From Eleginops maclovinus (Eukaryota; Chordata; Actinopteri; Perciformes; Eleginopidae), in assembly GCF_036324505.1 (NCBI RefSeq), contig NC_086356.1:13749244-13813243 (forward strand): a stretch of 64,000 bases of DNA, read 5' to 3'. Shown here one piece after another: positions 42,012-64,000 of the stretch. The notes under the pieces are model-generated. The model was not told where the DNA came from. It made no database searches and saw nothing but the letters and a program-made list of their open reading frames with translations. The position numbers and the translations under genes are program-made. The first letter of the stretch is position 1. Each line of letters begins with the position of its first letter.

Positions 42012-42956
42012 GCCTAACATATGGCTGCCAACTCTCATGCATTGAGCGGGAGAATCACGCAATAAACACATATCTCACGCAGTCACCCCACACGTGCCTT
42101 TTCTCACGCTAAGTTTCCGTCCAAAATAAATATATATATATCTAAAAATAAAATGAAGGAACAGCAGCCCGAGCGGTCTACGAAATGAGACGGTCTGGCC
42201 TACAGAGGACTTTCTGTTTGCGTCACCTGACACCCGCTGGTCCGTAGCACTGTCGCCTAGCAACCTGAATAGCTGCAGTTAATGCAACTGATCTACGGGA
42301 AATGAGTGCAATGTCGGGGAAATGATTTTCAGATATTTATAAAATCTTTATGAAGATTGTTTGATAAATACATTTCAGCTGTCTGTTATATGATGTTTTC
42401 TAAATTGTCAGGGACAGCTGCAGAAAAGAAAAGGACCTTTATTTATACAATACATTAAAGGGAATACTGCTTGCCAAAAATAAGATAGCTGAGGGTTATT
42501 ATTTCTCCTTGTTTGGTTGACTTGCAGTGTTTAGCATAACATGGTCTTAGCTTCTTGATAATAATGACCTCTTTTGGATTGTTTTAGTGTGTGGGTGCTG
42601 GTTCAGATGGTGGTCAACAAGCACCAGCTATTGAGAGGACGTCCATCTCCTGATGACCCTTTTGACCCACGGGCCCAACTCAACAAGCACCAAAGGGACA
42701 TCATTTAAACCAGGGCTTCCATAGAAACACTTTCCCATAGATTTGCCCGAAGTTAAAGTATTTAAACAAAACCATTGATATGTCTTTCTCTTTGGGTAAA
42801 GAACACCATTACATCCATGTATATTGGACACATAGCATTTATGGATATTTACGAGTGACTGTTGACCTTTTTGTAGGACCCTTTTAAATAGAAAATCTAG
42901 CCAGAAAACACATTAGTGTTACTTATTGTTGCTTTTGTGTCTCAGCCAAATGAGCT
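42012..42956. other. spacer between the hAT and BEL elements
   Basis: About 0.9 kb. The part just after the hAT element (CTCATGCATTGAGCGGGAGA, ATCACGCAATAAACAC) resembles a common fish repeat, but I cannot classify it. The rest is unremarkable. Confidence 0.4.
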
Positions 42957-43265
42957 TGTAGCTTTCCAGTGAATGAAGCCTTAGCTTGACGCTCGTAACA
43001 ATCTCCCTCGTCGTAATCCAAATCCAAAAAATCCACAGGACAACTCGGTAAATTCAACCGTTTACTTCAATTCAAGAAAAATAAGCACAGAAAATAATGT
43101 CTTTTTACAAAGTTATACAGTTTATCCAAAGATCAAGAGAGAATGAGAGAGGTCAAAAAACTGTGTGGCTCCACTCTTGCATTTCCTGACTGACCCCAGA
43201 TTAACCCCGGAAACTCCTCCCATGAGTGTATCAAAACACCAACAAACTGCATTTAGGCTCCTACA
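42957..43265 (-). repeat. BEL element 3' LTR
   Basis: 309 bp; plus strand starts TGTAGCTTTCCAGTGAATGA and ends TTTAGGCTCCTACA. By eye it equals the other LTR throughout. Confidence 0.95.
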
Positions 43266-43437
43266 TTACCGGCCCCTAATTGTAATCAATGCCCTTGAAG
43301 ACAATTACTCAAACTTTTAACTTAAATTAAAGGAGCCTACATGCTATGTTACTTTTACTGTAGTTAAAGAACAACAATATAAACAAATCTTATTCTTGTT
43401 CATCGCCCTGTCCAAACGGGTCTTTCAAAACAGTTCA

Positions 43438-46400
43438 TCAATTATCTTCTGATTCTTGCAGAAGACATAGCTTTGTTATTGGACGACAAAGCTCATTGGT
43501 CTTGGTCTTGACTTTCACCTGACGAACCAGGCCTTTCTTGTCGGGAAAGGTTTCCACAATTCTTCCAAGTGGCCATGAATTTCTGGGTGAAGTGTCGTCT
43601 ACAATCAGCACCACGTCACCGACGCAGAAGTTTCTTCCAGGCGTGAACCATCGTTGACGTTCTTGAAGCTGCATGAGGTATTCCCTGCACCAGCGTTTCC
43701 AGAAAGTCTTGAACCTTGTGCTTTCACTGTTCAAGTACTTTAACACAGCCGTGCTATCTGTCCAAAAGATGGAGTCGTGAAGTTCCAGTTCGAGCTCTAT
43801 CTCCAGAAGCTTGTCCATTTTGATTGCAACTGTGGCTGCAGTCAGTTCCATTCTTGGTATGGTTGGGGACTTCAAGGGCGCGACCCTTGCCTTTTCCTCT
43901 TCAGGTATTGAGTTGAGCAACTTCCGGCTGTTGCTTGACCATTTTGTTAGTCGAAATCCACCTTTTGCCAACATGTTCCTCAGGTCGGCGCAAAGGGCGA
44001 TTGCTGTGTCTTCATCAGTAGTTGACTTAAGACAGTCATCTACGTAGAATTTTTTCTTGACTGTTCTGGCAGCTTCCTGACAGAATTCTTCCTCAAAATC
44101 TGTTGCACATTTCTGAAGCGCAAAGGTTGCCACACTTGGCGATGATGTTGCGCCAAAGATGTGGACCAACATCTTGTGTTCAACAAGTTCCTGCTCATAG
44201 TTCCCGTCAGGCCACCAGAGAAACCTGAGGAGATCCGTGTCTTCATTGCTGACCCTGACCTGGTAGAACATGGCCTCCACGTCAGCCATAACTGCCACAG
44301 TCTCTTGTCGGAACCTCATAAGGACCCCCACTAGTGAGCTTGTCAGGTCCGGTCCCTGCAGGAGCTGTTGGTTCAGCGATGTCCCTCCAAAGCTTGCTCC
44401 ACAGTCAAAGACGACGCGCAGTTTTTGCTTGACTGGATGTCTGACTCCATGATGAGGCAGATACCATGTCCGCCCTTCAGTTGGCTCCTGTTCTGTACTG
44501 TCGAGCTTTACAGCATGACCTTTCTTGAGTATGTCATCCATGAATGCAACGTATTCCGCATAAAACTTGGCGTCTTTAGAGAATCTTTTTCGTAAGTTCA
44601 AAGCCCGTTGCGCTGCAACTGATCTGTTGTTTGGCATACACAATGACTTGTTCCTCACTGGAAGACACACACTGTAATGACCGTCCGAAAGTTTTGCGGA
44701 TTGACACACCGTGTTGACGAACTTGTGATCATCCTTGGACATTTCGATATCCTCGTCTTGTCCGGCATCGGGAAAGTCCTGCTTGAACTGCAGTTGCCAG
44801 AGCTCTTCTAGCTTAGCTACTGAGATTCGATTAGCAAAGACTTCTGTCAATCTGTTTGTCTCCATTGTACCACTTCCACCCCTGAGCGGTCCATTTACAG
44901 TCCAGCCTAATATTGTTCTCACGGCGTATGGTCCATCGTCCACGCTGTTGACCACTTGTAGTGGCTCCATCGCCTTGGGAACATTTGCTCCAATGAGTAA
45001 TCCAACCCCAGCTTTGATAGTGGGAAGTTTCACCTCCTTTAGGTGAGGCCAACTGTTAACATCCTCTTGGCGGGGGATATTATCTTTGGTTACAGGGATG
45101 TGTTTTTGTGAATACACCTCTGAAAGTTCAATAAACTGGTTGCCATCCAGACTACTGATTTCCAGTCCAGTGACAATGCATGCGTTCACAACAGATTCAT
45201 TACCCATAGTACGCAACAAGATATTAACATTGCGTCCATTCATGTTAAGTTGGTTTATCAGTGACTCTGTAGCGAAAGTAGCTGAGCTACCTGGGTCCAA
45301 AAAGGCATATGTTCTCACTGCCTTGGTTCCTTTTTGTGCCTTGACACACACTGGAATAATGGAAAGGACACAATCCTCCTTACCGGCCCCAATGATGCCA
45401 ACAGTTTCAGTCATTTGTACAAGAGCACTTGATAAAGATTGTTGTCCACGACTTTCTGTTGCAGTTTCTCCCTGCAAGTCTTTAGTGTACATGTGCAGCA
45501 GTGTGGGATGCAGTCGAGAGCACTCTTCACATTGAACTTTCTCTTTGCAGCTGCTACTCATGTGACCGTGTTTCAAACATGCAAAACACAAACCTTTGCG
45601 TCTCAAGAAGTCGATCTTCTCTTTGTGTGGCTTGCCCTTGAGTTTTCTGCAGACTGTGAGGCTGTGTTGCTCTCCTTTGCAATAAACACAAGGCTTGCTG
45701 TTTGCGTCCACTGTGACAGGTTGTGTTTTTAAAGTTGCTTGCTTGTCGTTTTCCATCTTGACTTTGTTTTCGATTCCGGCGGGAACAACGGCAGTTGTGA
45801 ATACCTTCTTGGGTTTGAATGTCTCGGCATATTGTGGTTTTGGTCGGACTGGGTCTTTCATGCCTGTGGTGGTTTCTTTTATGTTTCCATAGAGTGGGTG
45901 TAACATATATCTAACCTGCTTGTTGACAAAGTTGACGAAATCCTTGAACTTCGCTCTTTTCTTTGTTTTTTCTTGTAGGTCGCAGGCAGACTTTCTCCAG
46001 GTTTCTTTGAGTCTGTATGGAAGCTTGTTAGCCAATGCCTTTATGTTAGCTGTGTTATCCAAGTCTTCCATGTAGCTAATATCTGTCATTGTGTTTGAGC
46101 ATCCAGTGAGGAATAATGCGAAGGACTGTAGTGCAGCGCCATCTTCTGGCTTAATTGTCTGCCAATCCAAAGCCTCCATTATGTAAGCTTCTGCTATCTT
46201 GTAGTCGTCGCCGAAAAACTCCTTCAGCATTTGTTTTGCTTTAGCATAACCTGCTGAGGGTTCCATGTGGATGCAGCTCTTAACTAAGTCGTGCGGTTGT
46301 CCACTTGTGTACTGCAGCAAAAATTGTAGGCGATCACGATTGTCGCCAGTGCGGCCTTCAACTCCATGTTCAATAGATCTGATAAAGGATTTATATTCAA

Positions 46401-47442
46401 GCGGGTCACCCTTGAATATTGGAATAGTGAGATGGGGAAGTAATGAAGCGTTGTGATTCTTCACCAGATACTCTGTCACATTGACTTGCTGAGAGATGGC
46501 CTTGCATAGACTATCAAGCCCAGGTCCACTATTGAGTTCCATGTCTTTTGCAGTTGAGGCTCTTTGAGGCATTGCTGGCTGAAGAATGGGTTTAACGTCG
46601 GGGTTAGTTATGACGTGCTGTGATGGTAGTTGAAAAGTAGTTTTTACCTCTGTTTCGCCAACCTGTTCATCAATGTCATTGATGCTCGTGCCTGCTTGTG
46701 TGTATTCATATTTTTGCAAAACTTCAATTTTTGCATCTGACTCAGCAAGAGCAGTCTGCATTTCATGCATTTCTTTTCTAGCCTTTATGGCGGCTTCTAT
46801 TCTTTTGTGCTCTGCTTCTCTGTATCCCTTTTCTGCATGCCAATCTGCTTCTTCCTTTTCTATGGCCAACTTCTCCCTTAAAGCAGCAGCCTTTGCATTT
46901 AAAGATGCACGCTCCATTTCTGCCTTTATTCTGACTGAGGAAGAAGCTGACCACTCGCTTCCAAATAGTGATCCGCGTCTACTTGTACGTTTAGTAGTCG
47001 ATTTTGACGATGTAGGCCTATCTGTGTGTGTTACTTGTTCATCACACTCTTCAGCCTGCACTGAGCGTTTCATGACCTCTTTCATCCATTCCTCACATTT
47101 CCAGAAGAAATCATCCATTGATTTATCTTTAGGATCAAACCAATTCTTTTGATTATCAGCATATTGGTCCTCATCCATGAATTGTTGCAAACCAGAATTT
47201 AGGTTGGACAACTCTTGATGCAAAATACTAAAGTCAACACGCAATTTATTTTTTACAGTGTCGACATTTGCATCGTCTTCCATTAATTGCTCAATTTGCT
47301 TTATCATGCTAGTTAGCTGGGACAGCTTGCATTTGCGTGCTTGGATTTGTCTAGCCTTGCGTTCCTCTACAGCCTTCTCAGTCATTTTTACTGTTCGTTT
47401 TCCACTGTCTTGTTCATCCATAACAAGCTGAATTTTCCACAC
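43438..47442 (-). CDS. BEL/Pao gag-pol polyprotein, 1334 aa, integrase deleted
   Basis: Order along the protein: Gln/Lys-rich N-terminus; coiled-coil-like stretch (about 170-250); gag region (PIFKGDPLEYKSFIRSIEHG, about 340-510); Cys/His knuckles (CVYCKGEQHSLTVC and CFACLKHGHMSSSC, about 585-640); aspartic protease (FLDPGSSATFA, about 714); reverse transcriptase with VVFDCGASFGG (about 1015) and YVDD (about 1134); the start of RNase H (FWTDSTAVLKYLNSES, about 1225-1241). The frame then passes directly (..RFKTF-WKRWCREY.., near 43703) to the C-terminal DUF5641-type block (CVGDVVLIVDD..GRIVETFPDKKG), so the rest of RNase H and the whole integrase are missing in frame. The copy cannot integrate on its own (inference). 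Confidence 0.93.
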   Translation of the reverse strand: MWKIQLVMDEQDSGKRTVKMTEKAVEERKARQIQARKCKLSQLTSMIKQIEQLMEDDANVDTVKNKLRVDFSILHQELSNLNSGLQQFMDEDQYADNQKNWFDPKDKSMDDFFWKCEEWMKEVMKRSVQAEECDEQVTHTDRPTSSKSTTKRTSRRGSLFGSEWSASSSVRIKAEMERASLNAKAAALREKLAIEKEEADWHAEKGYREAEHKRIEAAIKARKEMHEMQTALAESDAKIEVLQKYEYTQAGTSINDIDEQVGETEVKTTFQLPSQHVITNPDVKPILQPAMPQRASTAKDMELNSGPGLDSLCKAISQQVNVTEYLVKNHNASLLPHLTIPIFKGDPLEYKSFIRSIEHGVEGRTGDNRDRLQFLLQYTSGQPHDLVKSCIHMEPSAGYAKAKQMLKEFFGDDYKIAEAYIMEALDWQTIKPEDGAALQSFALFLTGCSNTMTDISYMEDLDNTANIKALANKLPYRLKETWRKSACDLQEKTKKRAKFKDFVNFVNKQVRYMLHPLYGNIKETTTGMKDPVRPKPQYAETFKPKKVFTTAVVPAGIENKVKMENDKQATLKTQPVTVDANSKPCVYCKGEQHSLTVCRKLKGKPHKEKIDFLRRKGLCFACLKHGHMSSSCKEKVQCEECSRLHPTLLHMYTKDLQGETATESRGQQSLSSALVQMTETVGIIGAGKEDCVLSIIPVCVKAQKGTKAVRTYAFLDPGSSATFATESLINQLNMNGRNVNILLRTMGNESVVNACIVTGLEISSLDGNQFIELSEVYSQKHIPVTKDNIPRQEDVNSWPHLKEVKLPTIKAGVGLLIGANVPKAMEPLQVVNSVDDGPYAVRTILGWTVNGPLRGGSGTMETNRLTEVFANRISVAKLEELWQLQFKQDFPDAGQDEDIEMSKDDHKFVNTVCQSAKLSDGHYSVCLPVRNKSLCMPNNRSVAAQRALNLRKRFSKDAKFYAEYVAFMDDILKKGHAVKLDSTEQEPTEGRTWYLPHHGVRHPVKQKLRVVFDCGASFGGTSLNQQLLQGPDLTSSLVGVLMRFRQETVAVMADVEAMFYQVRVSNEDTDLLRFLWWPDGNYEQELVEHKMLVHIFGATSSPSVATFALQKCATDFEEEFCQEAARTVKKKFYVDDCLKSTTDEDTAIALCADLRNMLAKGGFRLTKWSSNSRKLLNSIPEEEKARVAPLKSPTIPRMELTAATVAIKMDKLLEIELELELHDSIFWTDSTAVLKYLNSESTRFKTFWKRWCREYLMQLQERQRWFTPGRNFCVGDVVLIVDDTSPRNSWPLGRIVETFPDKKGLVRQVKVKTKTNELCRPITKLCLLQESEDN

Positions 47443-47748
47443 TTAGCCTACTTGGTAAAAATGTCGAAGCACCGCAGAGTGAGCGTTACGCTTGAAATCC
47501 GTTCCACTTCGTCATTCAGCCGAACGACGGGCACGGCACGCGCATGCACTTCACTGCCGTCCTTGTAAAGTAGCGTCAATTAGCGATCCGCGGCCGAGCA
47601 AAGGCAGATAAAACTTACGGTTTGTTGAATTATCTTCTCAATACCACCGTGAAGTCAGTGCAAAGTTCCTTCTTTCGTTATCCGTTTCGAGTCAAGCCGT
47701 TCCAAATTCCAGTAGCGTAAATCCATGCAGAGCTAGTTTTTTGACTAA

Positions 47749-48057
47749 TGTAGCTTTCCAGTGAATGAAGCCTTAGCTTGACGCTCGTAACAATCTCCCT
47801 CGTCGTAATCCAAATCCAAAAAATCCACAGGACAACTCGGTAAATTCAACCGTTTACTTCAATTCAAGAAAAATAAGCACAGAAAATAATGTCTTTTTAC
47901 AAAGTTATACAGTTTATCCAAAGATCAAGAGAGAATGAGAGAGGTCAAAAAACTGTGTGGCTCCACTCTTGCATTTCCTGACTGACCCCAGATTAACCCC
48001 GGAAACTCCTCCCATGAGTGTATCAAAACACCAACAAACTGCATTTAGGCTCCTACA
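47749..48057 (-). repeat. BEL element 5' LTR
   Basis: 309 bp, same sequence as 42957-43265. As the 5' LTR on the minus strand it should carry the element's promoter; about 300 bp of leader separates it from the ORF start at 47442. Confidence 0.95.
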
Positions 48058-51000
48058 GAGCTATTCTTTTCATCATAAAAGGTTATGGATGCCTACAGCA
48101 CGGCAGCAGAAATGTTTCATTGTTTTTGCCACTTTTAACCTTTTTGTTCTTCAGGAGAATTATTCATGATCCCCAACAGCAACTCTTCTTTCTTAATGTG
48201 TAATTTGGATTATATAATTGCTAAAATGCATTATAATTCACCCGGAGGCAGATGGAGGGACCATTTTCTTTCTGTGAAGTGTAAATAGTCACCCCTTAAG
48301 AGGAAAATGAGGGCCACTGGGTAAAGATTGACAAATACATTCAAGATAATTTGGAATACGGATTTCATAGATAATGCATCATTCCAAAAAATACATCTTC
48401 AGTGCATTTAATCTATTTAACTTTGTTTTGTTATGGTCCATGTTTGGCTAATGCTTAAAACTTGTACCATTTTTATAAGAAAAAACAAAATGCATTCCAA
48501 TATCGATTATATTTTCACGCAGATTACGGATTTTATTCTGTTGGTATAAATGTAAGATACCTTGATTGTAGATTTTGCACACAGCTCTTTTTTATCAATA
48601 CATTTTGTGAACATAATTTTGATCAATATGTGAAATCCCCACTGATGTGAAAATCCTGCTTTGAATTGCAGCTGCATTTAGTGTCTTTGTTCTTCATGAA
48701 CGCTTTTAAATTCATTTGTAAGTTGCAGTACTCTTTATTCTCTTCTCTCTTTATCCATTACATTCAAAGTGAGACCCTCCTGCTGTGTATGGTAACAGTT
48801 TTCACTCATTGAACTTGCACCAGCCCTACATTTATGGTGATGAAACCGTTATTGGAGTGGGTGGAAATTAAGCAGTTTAGGCTCAAAGGCATTAATGCCT
48901 CCCTCATACAGCCGTGGCTGATTGGAAATAAGGACATGAACACAACATTAAAAAAGCTATTTGAAGAACAAGGGAGCTTTTGTTTTTGATAGTTTGTTTG
49001 TTGTTTAATGTGCCCAAACGCTGCAGTGACATCAGTGCAAACTGATCAGGTATCAGGTAAACTGCTAACAGGCGCTCTGAGATTGGACGCTCTGAGATTG
49101 GACTGTTCTTCTAATGTTTTGGAAAGAAAGGGAAGGAGACGATGCAAGAGTGTGTTAATAGGAAACCAGAGATTCGTGTGAAGCATAAATGAGGCAGAAT
49201 AGACAAAATAACCTGTTTCTGTGGGACAAAGAGAACAGCATTACCGAAAAACCAATGATGCCTGCTTACAGTACACTGACAATATTATAGCTCAAAATGA
49301 TGCATAAAGATCCAGGACCCTTGATTATTTTAATATCAGAAAGTTGTTTGTTACTTTCTTACAAACCTGACAACATCATCTGAGCATTTTCTGACAGGCA
49401 GCTGCAGGAATTAGGATTCTTGCACAACGTCATCATTCACACACAAACACTACTGTATGCGATCAAGTTTTTAACTTTTTTTATTCATCTTAGTGATTTG
49501 TGTTTTTGGTATTCATACAGTATATAAATGTATTCTGTTTCTCAGGCCACTCTGTAAACTATCCTCCTCTTGAACTAGTTATATTACAACAACAATTTAA
49601 GTGGGCCGATTATGTAAGAATTTTTCTGTAAACTATGCTCAACCCATGATCATTTCACATGATTATTAAAATTTCAAATGGACTTGAATAAAATTTGTTT
49701 ATGTATCTATCACATGATTGTGAAAGTAAATAGCAAAACTTTGAATGAATGATTAAACATTTGATTTGTAAATGCTTTGTGCTATGGTTTAATGGAGCAT
49801 TCAGTTCTTCATCATGTAAGTCTGTTGATGACAGAAATGCTTCTATTCGAACATTTACATTTTCTTAAAAAGAAGATTAACTAATTAATTACATCCTGCA
49901 GAAAGTGCTAATTAGATGAGTTTGCAAAATGTTGTGAATATTCAGTTGATGGAGCTCTTTCTTCACCTTGTAGTCACAGAGCTGCTATGTTGTGAATTAT
50001 TCACCCTGCTGATTCTATATAATAAGTCTGCAGGGGACGAGGTTAATAAGGCTGCAAGGTGTGATCAGGGACACGATTATTCAGCAAAAAATGGATTGTT
50101 CCCTTGTCAGCTTTGTGTGATTTTCTACATTCAAAGTGCTTTTTTGACATAAATGTGCTACAGAAAGGAACACATTACTATTTTATAAAACATTTTCAAA
50201 GACCATTTTGTACTCTCTTTTAAAGTGGTAAATCAGTATTCAACTTACTCATTATGACATCTTTATCTTATGTGCTTATACTTTTATCAAAGATGTTGGT
50301 GTTTCTTTTGAGGGTTAGGGTTAGATTTAAATATTCTGGTGTGCGCAAAATAGTTTAACCCAATAAAATGTTCACCCTGAAAAAGTCTTAACCTGATAAA
50401 AGAAGTTTACAAAATAAATCTCAGGTCAAAGCCATCTTACTACCTTCTTATGAAGCGTTGATTGAGTTGAATAAGTGAATAAGGGGACCATCCTGAGCTA
50501 AATTGTCTTTGTAAACGTATCCTTCACATTGTAAAAATCCTGCTTTATCCTTTTTATTTAGCGAAGAACAAATGGACAGGGCTATATTTGGTCCAGCGCT
50601 TACCCACCACACACACTAGCAGCCAACATACCCACCGACCAAATGTCTATTGAATACATTAAATTCCTCTGTTATTTTTCTTTTAGAGAAATGTGAACTG
50701 AAATGTTATTCCCAAGACTGTGCTGTTTGGAGAAATAGGGCAGCAGCTGTCAGATTTGCAGCACTTGCCATAAAAGATGGTTTGGTCATCTGACCCCACT
50801 CTGAGATGGTGATGTTGGGTTGGACTGGGGAATAAATGCAAGAATTGAATGTAACACGAGCCCAAAAACAGTTTTAAAAAAACTAAAATGTTGCCTTTTT
50901 CTGGTGTTATTTCTATGTTGTTGGTTTTTAAATATGCTAATTAGTTTTTCACTCTCTCTCTCTTTCTCTTAAATGGGCCATATTGCACCCTCAGGCTTGT

Positions 51001-52419
51001 ACTGTGTGTCCCCTGCTGCAGCCCAATGTCTAAAAACACTGAATATTATTAGTTATCATAATAATAATAATGGTTAAAGTGTAAAGCATAGGGAAAAACC
51101 TGAAAGAGACAATGGCTCAGCAGCACTTTATGAGAAGCACGGATGATGAAAAGGGTAGAGTAGATTAAGCAGACCGATGATGAAGAGGTGGGAGGATGGG
51201 AGTGATGGAGTGAAGATATACTTTACTTCTCCCTGGAGCAGAGGAGACACAGATGTCAGAGAACAAAAATTCCCCAGAGAGAGGAGGGGAAAAATCTGTT
51301 CATTTCTCAGCTCTGCACTGTGAAACACAGTTCGTGAGAGCTCCAGTCTCTAATTGGCTCCATGTATTGACATCATTACACACTCTGCCTGCATCCCCGG
51401 ACATCTGCTATGAGAATTATGACCGTAGGTGTGCAGATGGGATGAGGCTTAAAGATTGTCACGCTTTTATTTTCAGTGTTTGTTTTCTTTTGAACTTTCT
51501 ATTTTGAGTAAGCCACAGTAAAATATCCCAACATGTTGACTTTGACATTAATTCTGTGAACAACCATGTTTTCTGTCAAATAGGTACAATTTGAAAAGCT
51601 CATTGTGTTAATGTGTATCTATAAATATATTGTTTTTAGTTAAAAAGTAAATTAAAATATCATATGAAACTAAACGGAAGAATGCTGTTATGCTGGCATT
51701 GAAAAAAAATAGAAAGGTAAGATACCTTTTTACCAATTAAGTCAAAACCTTTCCTTAATGAGGAACCCTGACAATTAAACTTGGACAACTTGGACAAAAG
51801 GCCTTTACCAGAGAGTGATGTGGTTTTATTTTGGGGGATTTGATGTAATATGCAGTTGTTCTTTGTATTTACTTGTTCTTCCCAGGTTCTAAACGTTTCC
51901 TAAGTGTTTTGTGTGTATGTTATTCATTGAGCAAAATACCTACTTGCTGCCTAATTTCACGTTCTCATCCTTTTTCTAAAATCTTTTTAACCCTTTGTTT
52001 GTCTTTTAGTTCCACAGTCAAAATAAGTTTAATGTATTTAGTCTAAGAAAATGTAAAGGGACAGTTTTAAGTTTGTTTGTCTCATTGGTCCATTGATGCT
52101 GGTGAGTTATTATGTTTTTGTGAACACTTTAATAAATCCAAGCTCATGGTGAGGGAAATGGTTTACAGTGACGCGAGTCCTATGAACTTTGCGCGTGGAC
52201 TGTGCGTGTCATCCAAAGTTGTCGGAGCCCTGCTGAGCGTCACTGCTTCATATTCACTTCCTCTCCCTCCTGTGAACTGCAGTGATGCTCGGGTGTGTGG
52301 ACTAGAGTCAAGTCCAACTGACTGATCCTGAAAACCTGCACGTGGCAAGGGACTGCCTTCTTTTGCTTTCAAGCACCCCCCAGCCTGCAGCAGCCTCATT
52401 CCGTGAGAGGAAGCGAACG
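48058..52419. other. intergenic region upstream of cabp1
   Basis: 4.4 kb of A/T-rich DNA. I see no gene, RNA or classifiable repeat. The cabp1 promoter for the long first exon should be at the right end. Small ORFs (49916-50152, 51253-51507, 52077-52325) are unrecognised. Confidence 0.5.
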
Positions 52420-63814
<11,395 letters not shown>

Positions 63815-64000
63815 GTGAGTAAAACTGTGCCTTTTTATATGTGCATTAAAGGGCCTGTTTATTTTTCATCAGAAAAAGATTTAGAATCAGTTGTGCACGC
63901 TATCACTCTATCAGGTAATAAAGCAATAAATCTTGTGACTCTTAGATAACCGTATAGGTTAACCAAGCTTAATCCTTTTTAACCTGTCCAACAGTGGGGG

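Larger units (their letters stand above)
42957..48057 (-). mobile_element. BEL/Pao LTR retrotransposon, 5.1 kb
   Basis: Two 309-bp LTRs (42957-43265 and 47749-48057) in direct orientation, with GAGCT duplicated on both sides (42952-42956 and 48058-48062), which is the usual 5-bp duplication. Read on the minus strand the LTRs run TG..CA. The LTRs look identical base for base, so the insertion is young. It encloses one minus-strand gag-pol ORF from which integrase is missing. A purine-rich stretch (minus strand TTAGGGGCCGG) precedes the 3' LTR as a candidate polypurine tract. I could not identify the tRNA primer site. Confidence 0.95.

Noticed and set aside
43811..47152. Several plus-strand ORFs of 60-159 codons opposite the BEL polyprotein
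   Set aside because: Shadows of the 1334-codon minus-strand frame; no independent family resemblance.

Overview
The window is vertebrate nuclear DNA from a ray-finned (teleost) fish. It is AT-rich, and its genes are split into short exons with GT-AG introns. It also carries long CA/TG microsatellites and transposons of kinds common in teleosts: Tc1, hAT, BEL/Pao and several MITE families. I see no bacterial, CRISPR or operon-type structure, no rRNA gene and no tRNA gene I could support.

Layout. (1) About 1-9.5 kb, minus strand: the first three coding exons of lrrc75b; the last exon(s), carrying the leucine-rich repeats, lie off the left edge. (2) 15.6-26.2 kb, plus strand: ggt1, 12 coding exons, about 570 aa, with a one-base frame discrepancy in exon 11. 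Its introns carry a GGCCCC-ended MITE plus 21-bp minisatellite (intron 1), a deleted hAT element (intron 7) and a Tc1 element (intron 9). (3) 26.2-30.3 kb: spacer between convergent genes, with two copies of one MITE family. (4) 30.3-37.0 kb, minus strand: ggt5, 12 coding exons, 559 aa, frame intact, with intron phases matching ggt1 at every junction. (5) 38.2-48.1 kb: transposon cluster with a fragment of a hAT end, a complete hAT element with a 630-aa BED-finger transposase ORF, and a 5.1-kb BEL/Pao LTR element with matching LTRs. (6) 52.4-64 kb, plus strand: the 5' half of cabp1, with a caldendrin-type first exon, a short MGN first exon, an L-CaBP1-type cassette exon, a linker exon and the EF-hand 1 exon. 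The rest lies off the right edge.

How the genes relate. ggt1 and ggt5 are tail-to-tail paralogues encoding membrane-anchored extracellular gamma-glutamyl hydrolases/transpeptidases of glutathione and leukotriene metabolism. lrrc75b lies next to GGT1 in human 22q11, so this part is conserved synteny; cabp1 corresponds to human 12q24. cabp1 encodes a neuronal EF-hand calcium sensor and has no functional link to the GGT genes.

I did not find a convincing undescribed system. The most unusual signals are three perfect 20-22 bp fold-back hairpins with 5-8 nt loops (one demonstrably inside a MITE copy that differs from its sister), a minisatellite whose unit includes a MITE end, a Tc1 transposase that has lost the block holding its third catalytic residue, a young BEL element whose ORF has lost integrase, and the one-base frame break in ggt1.
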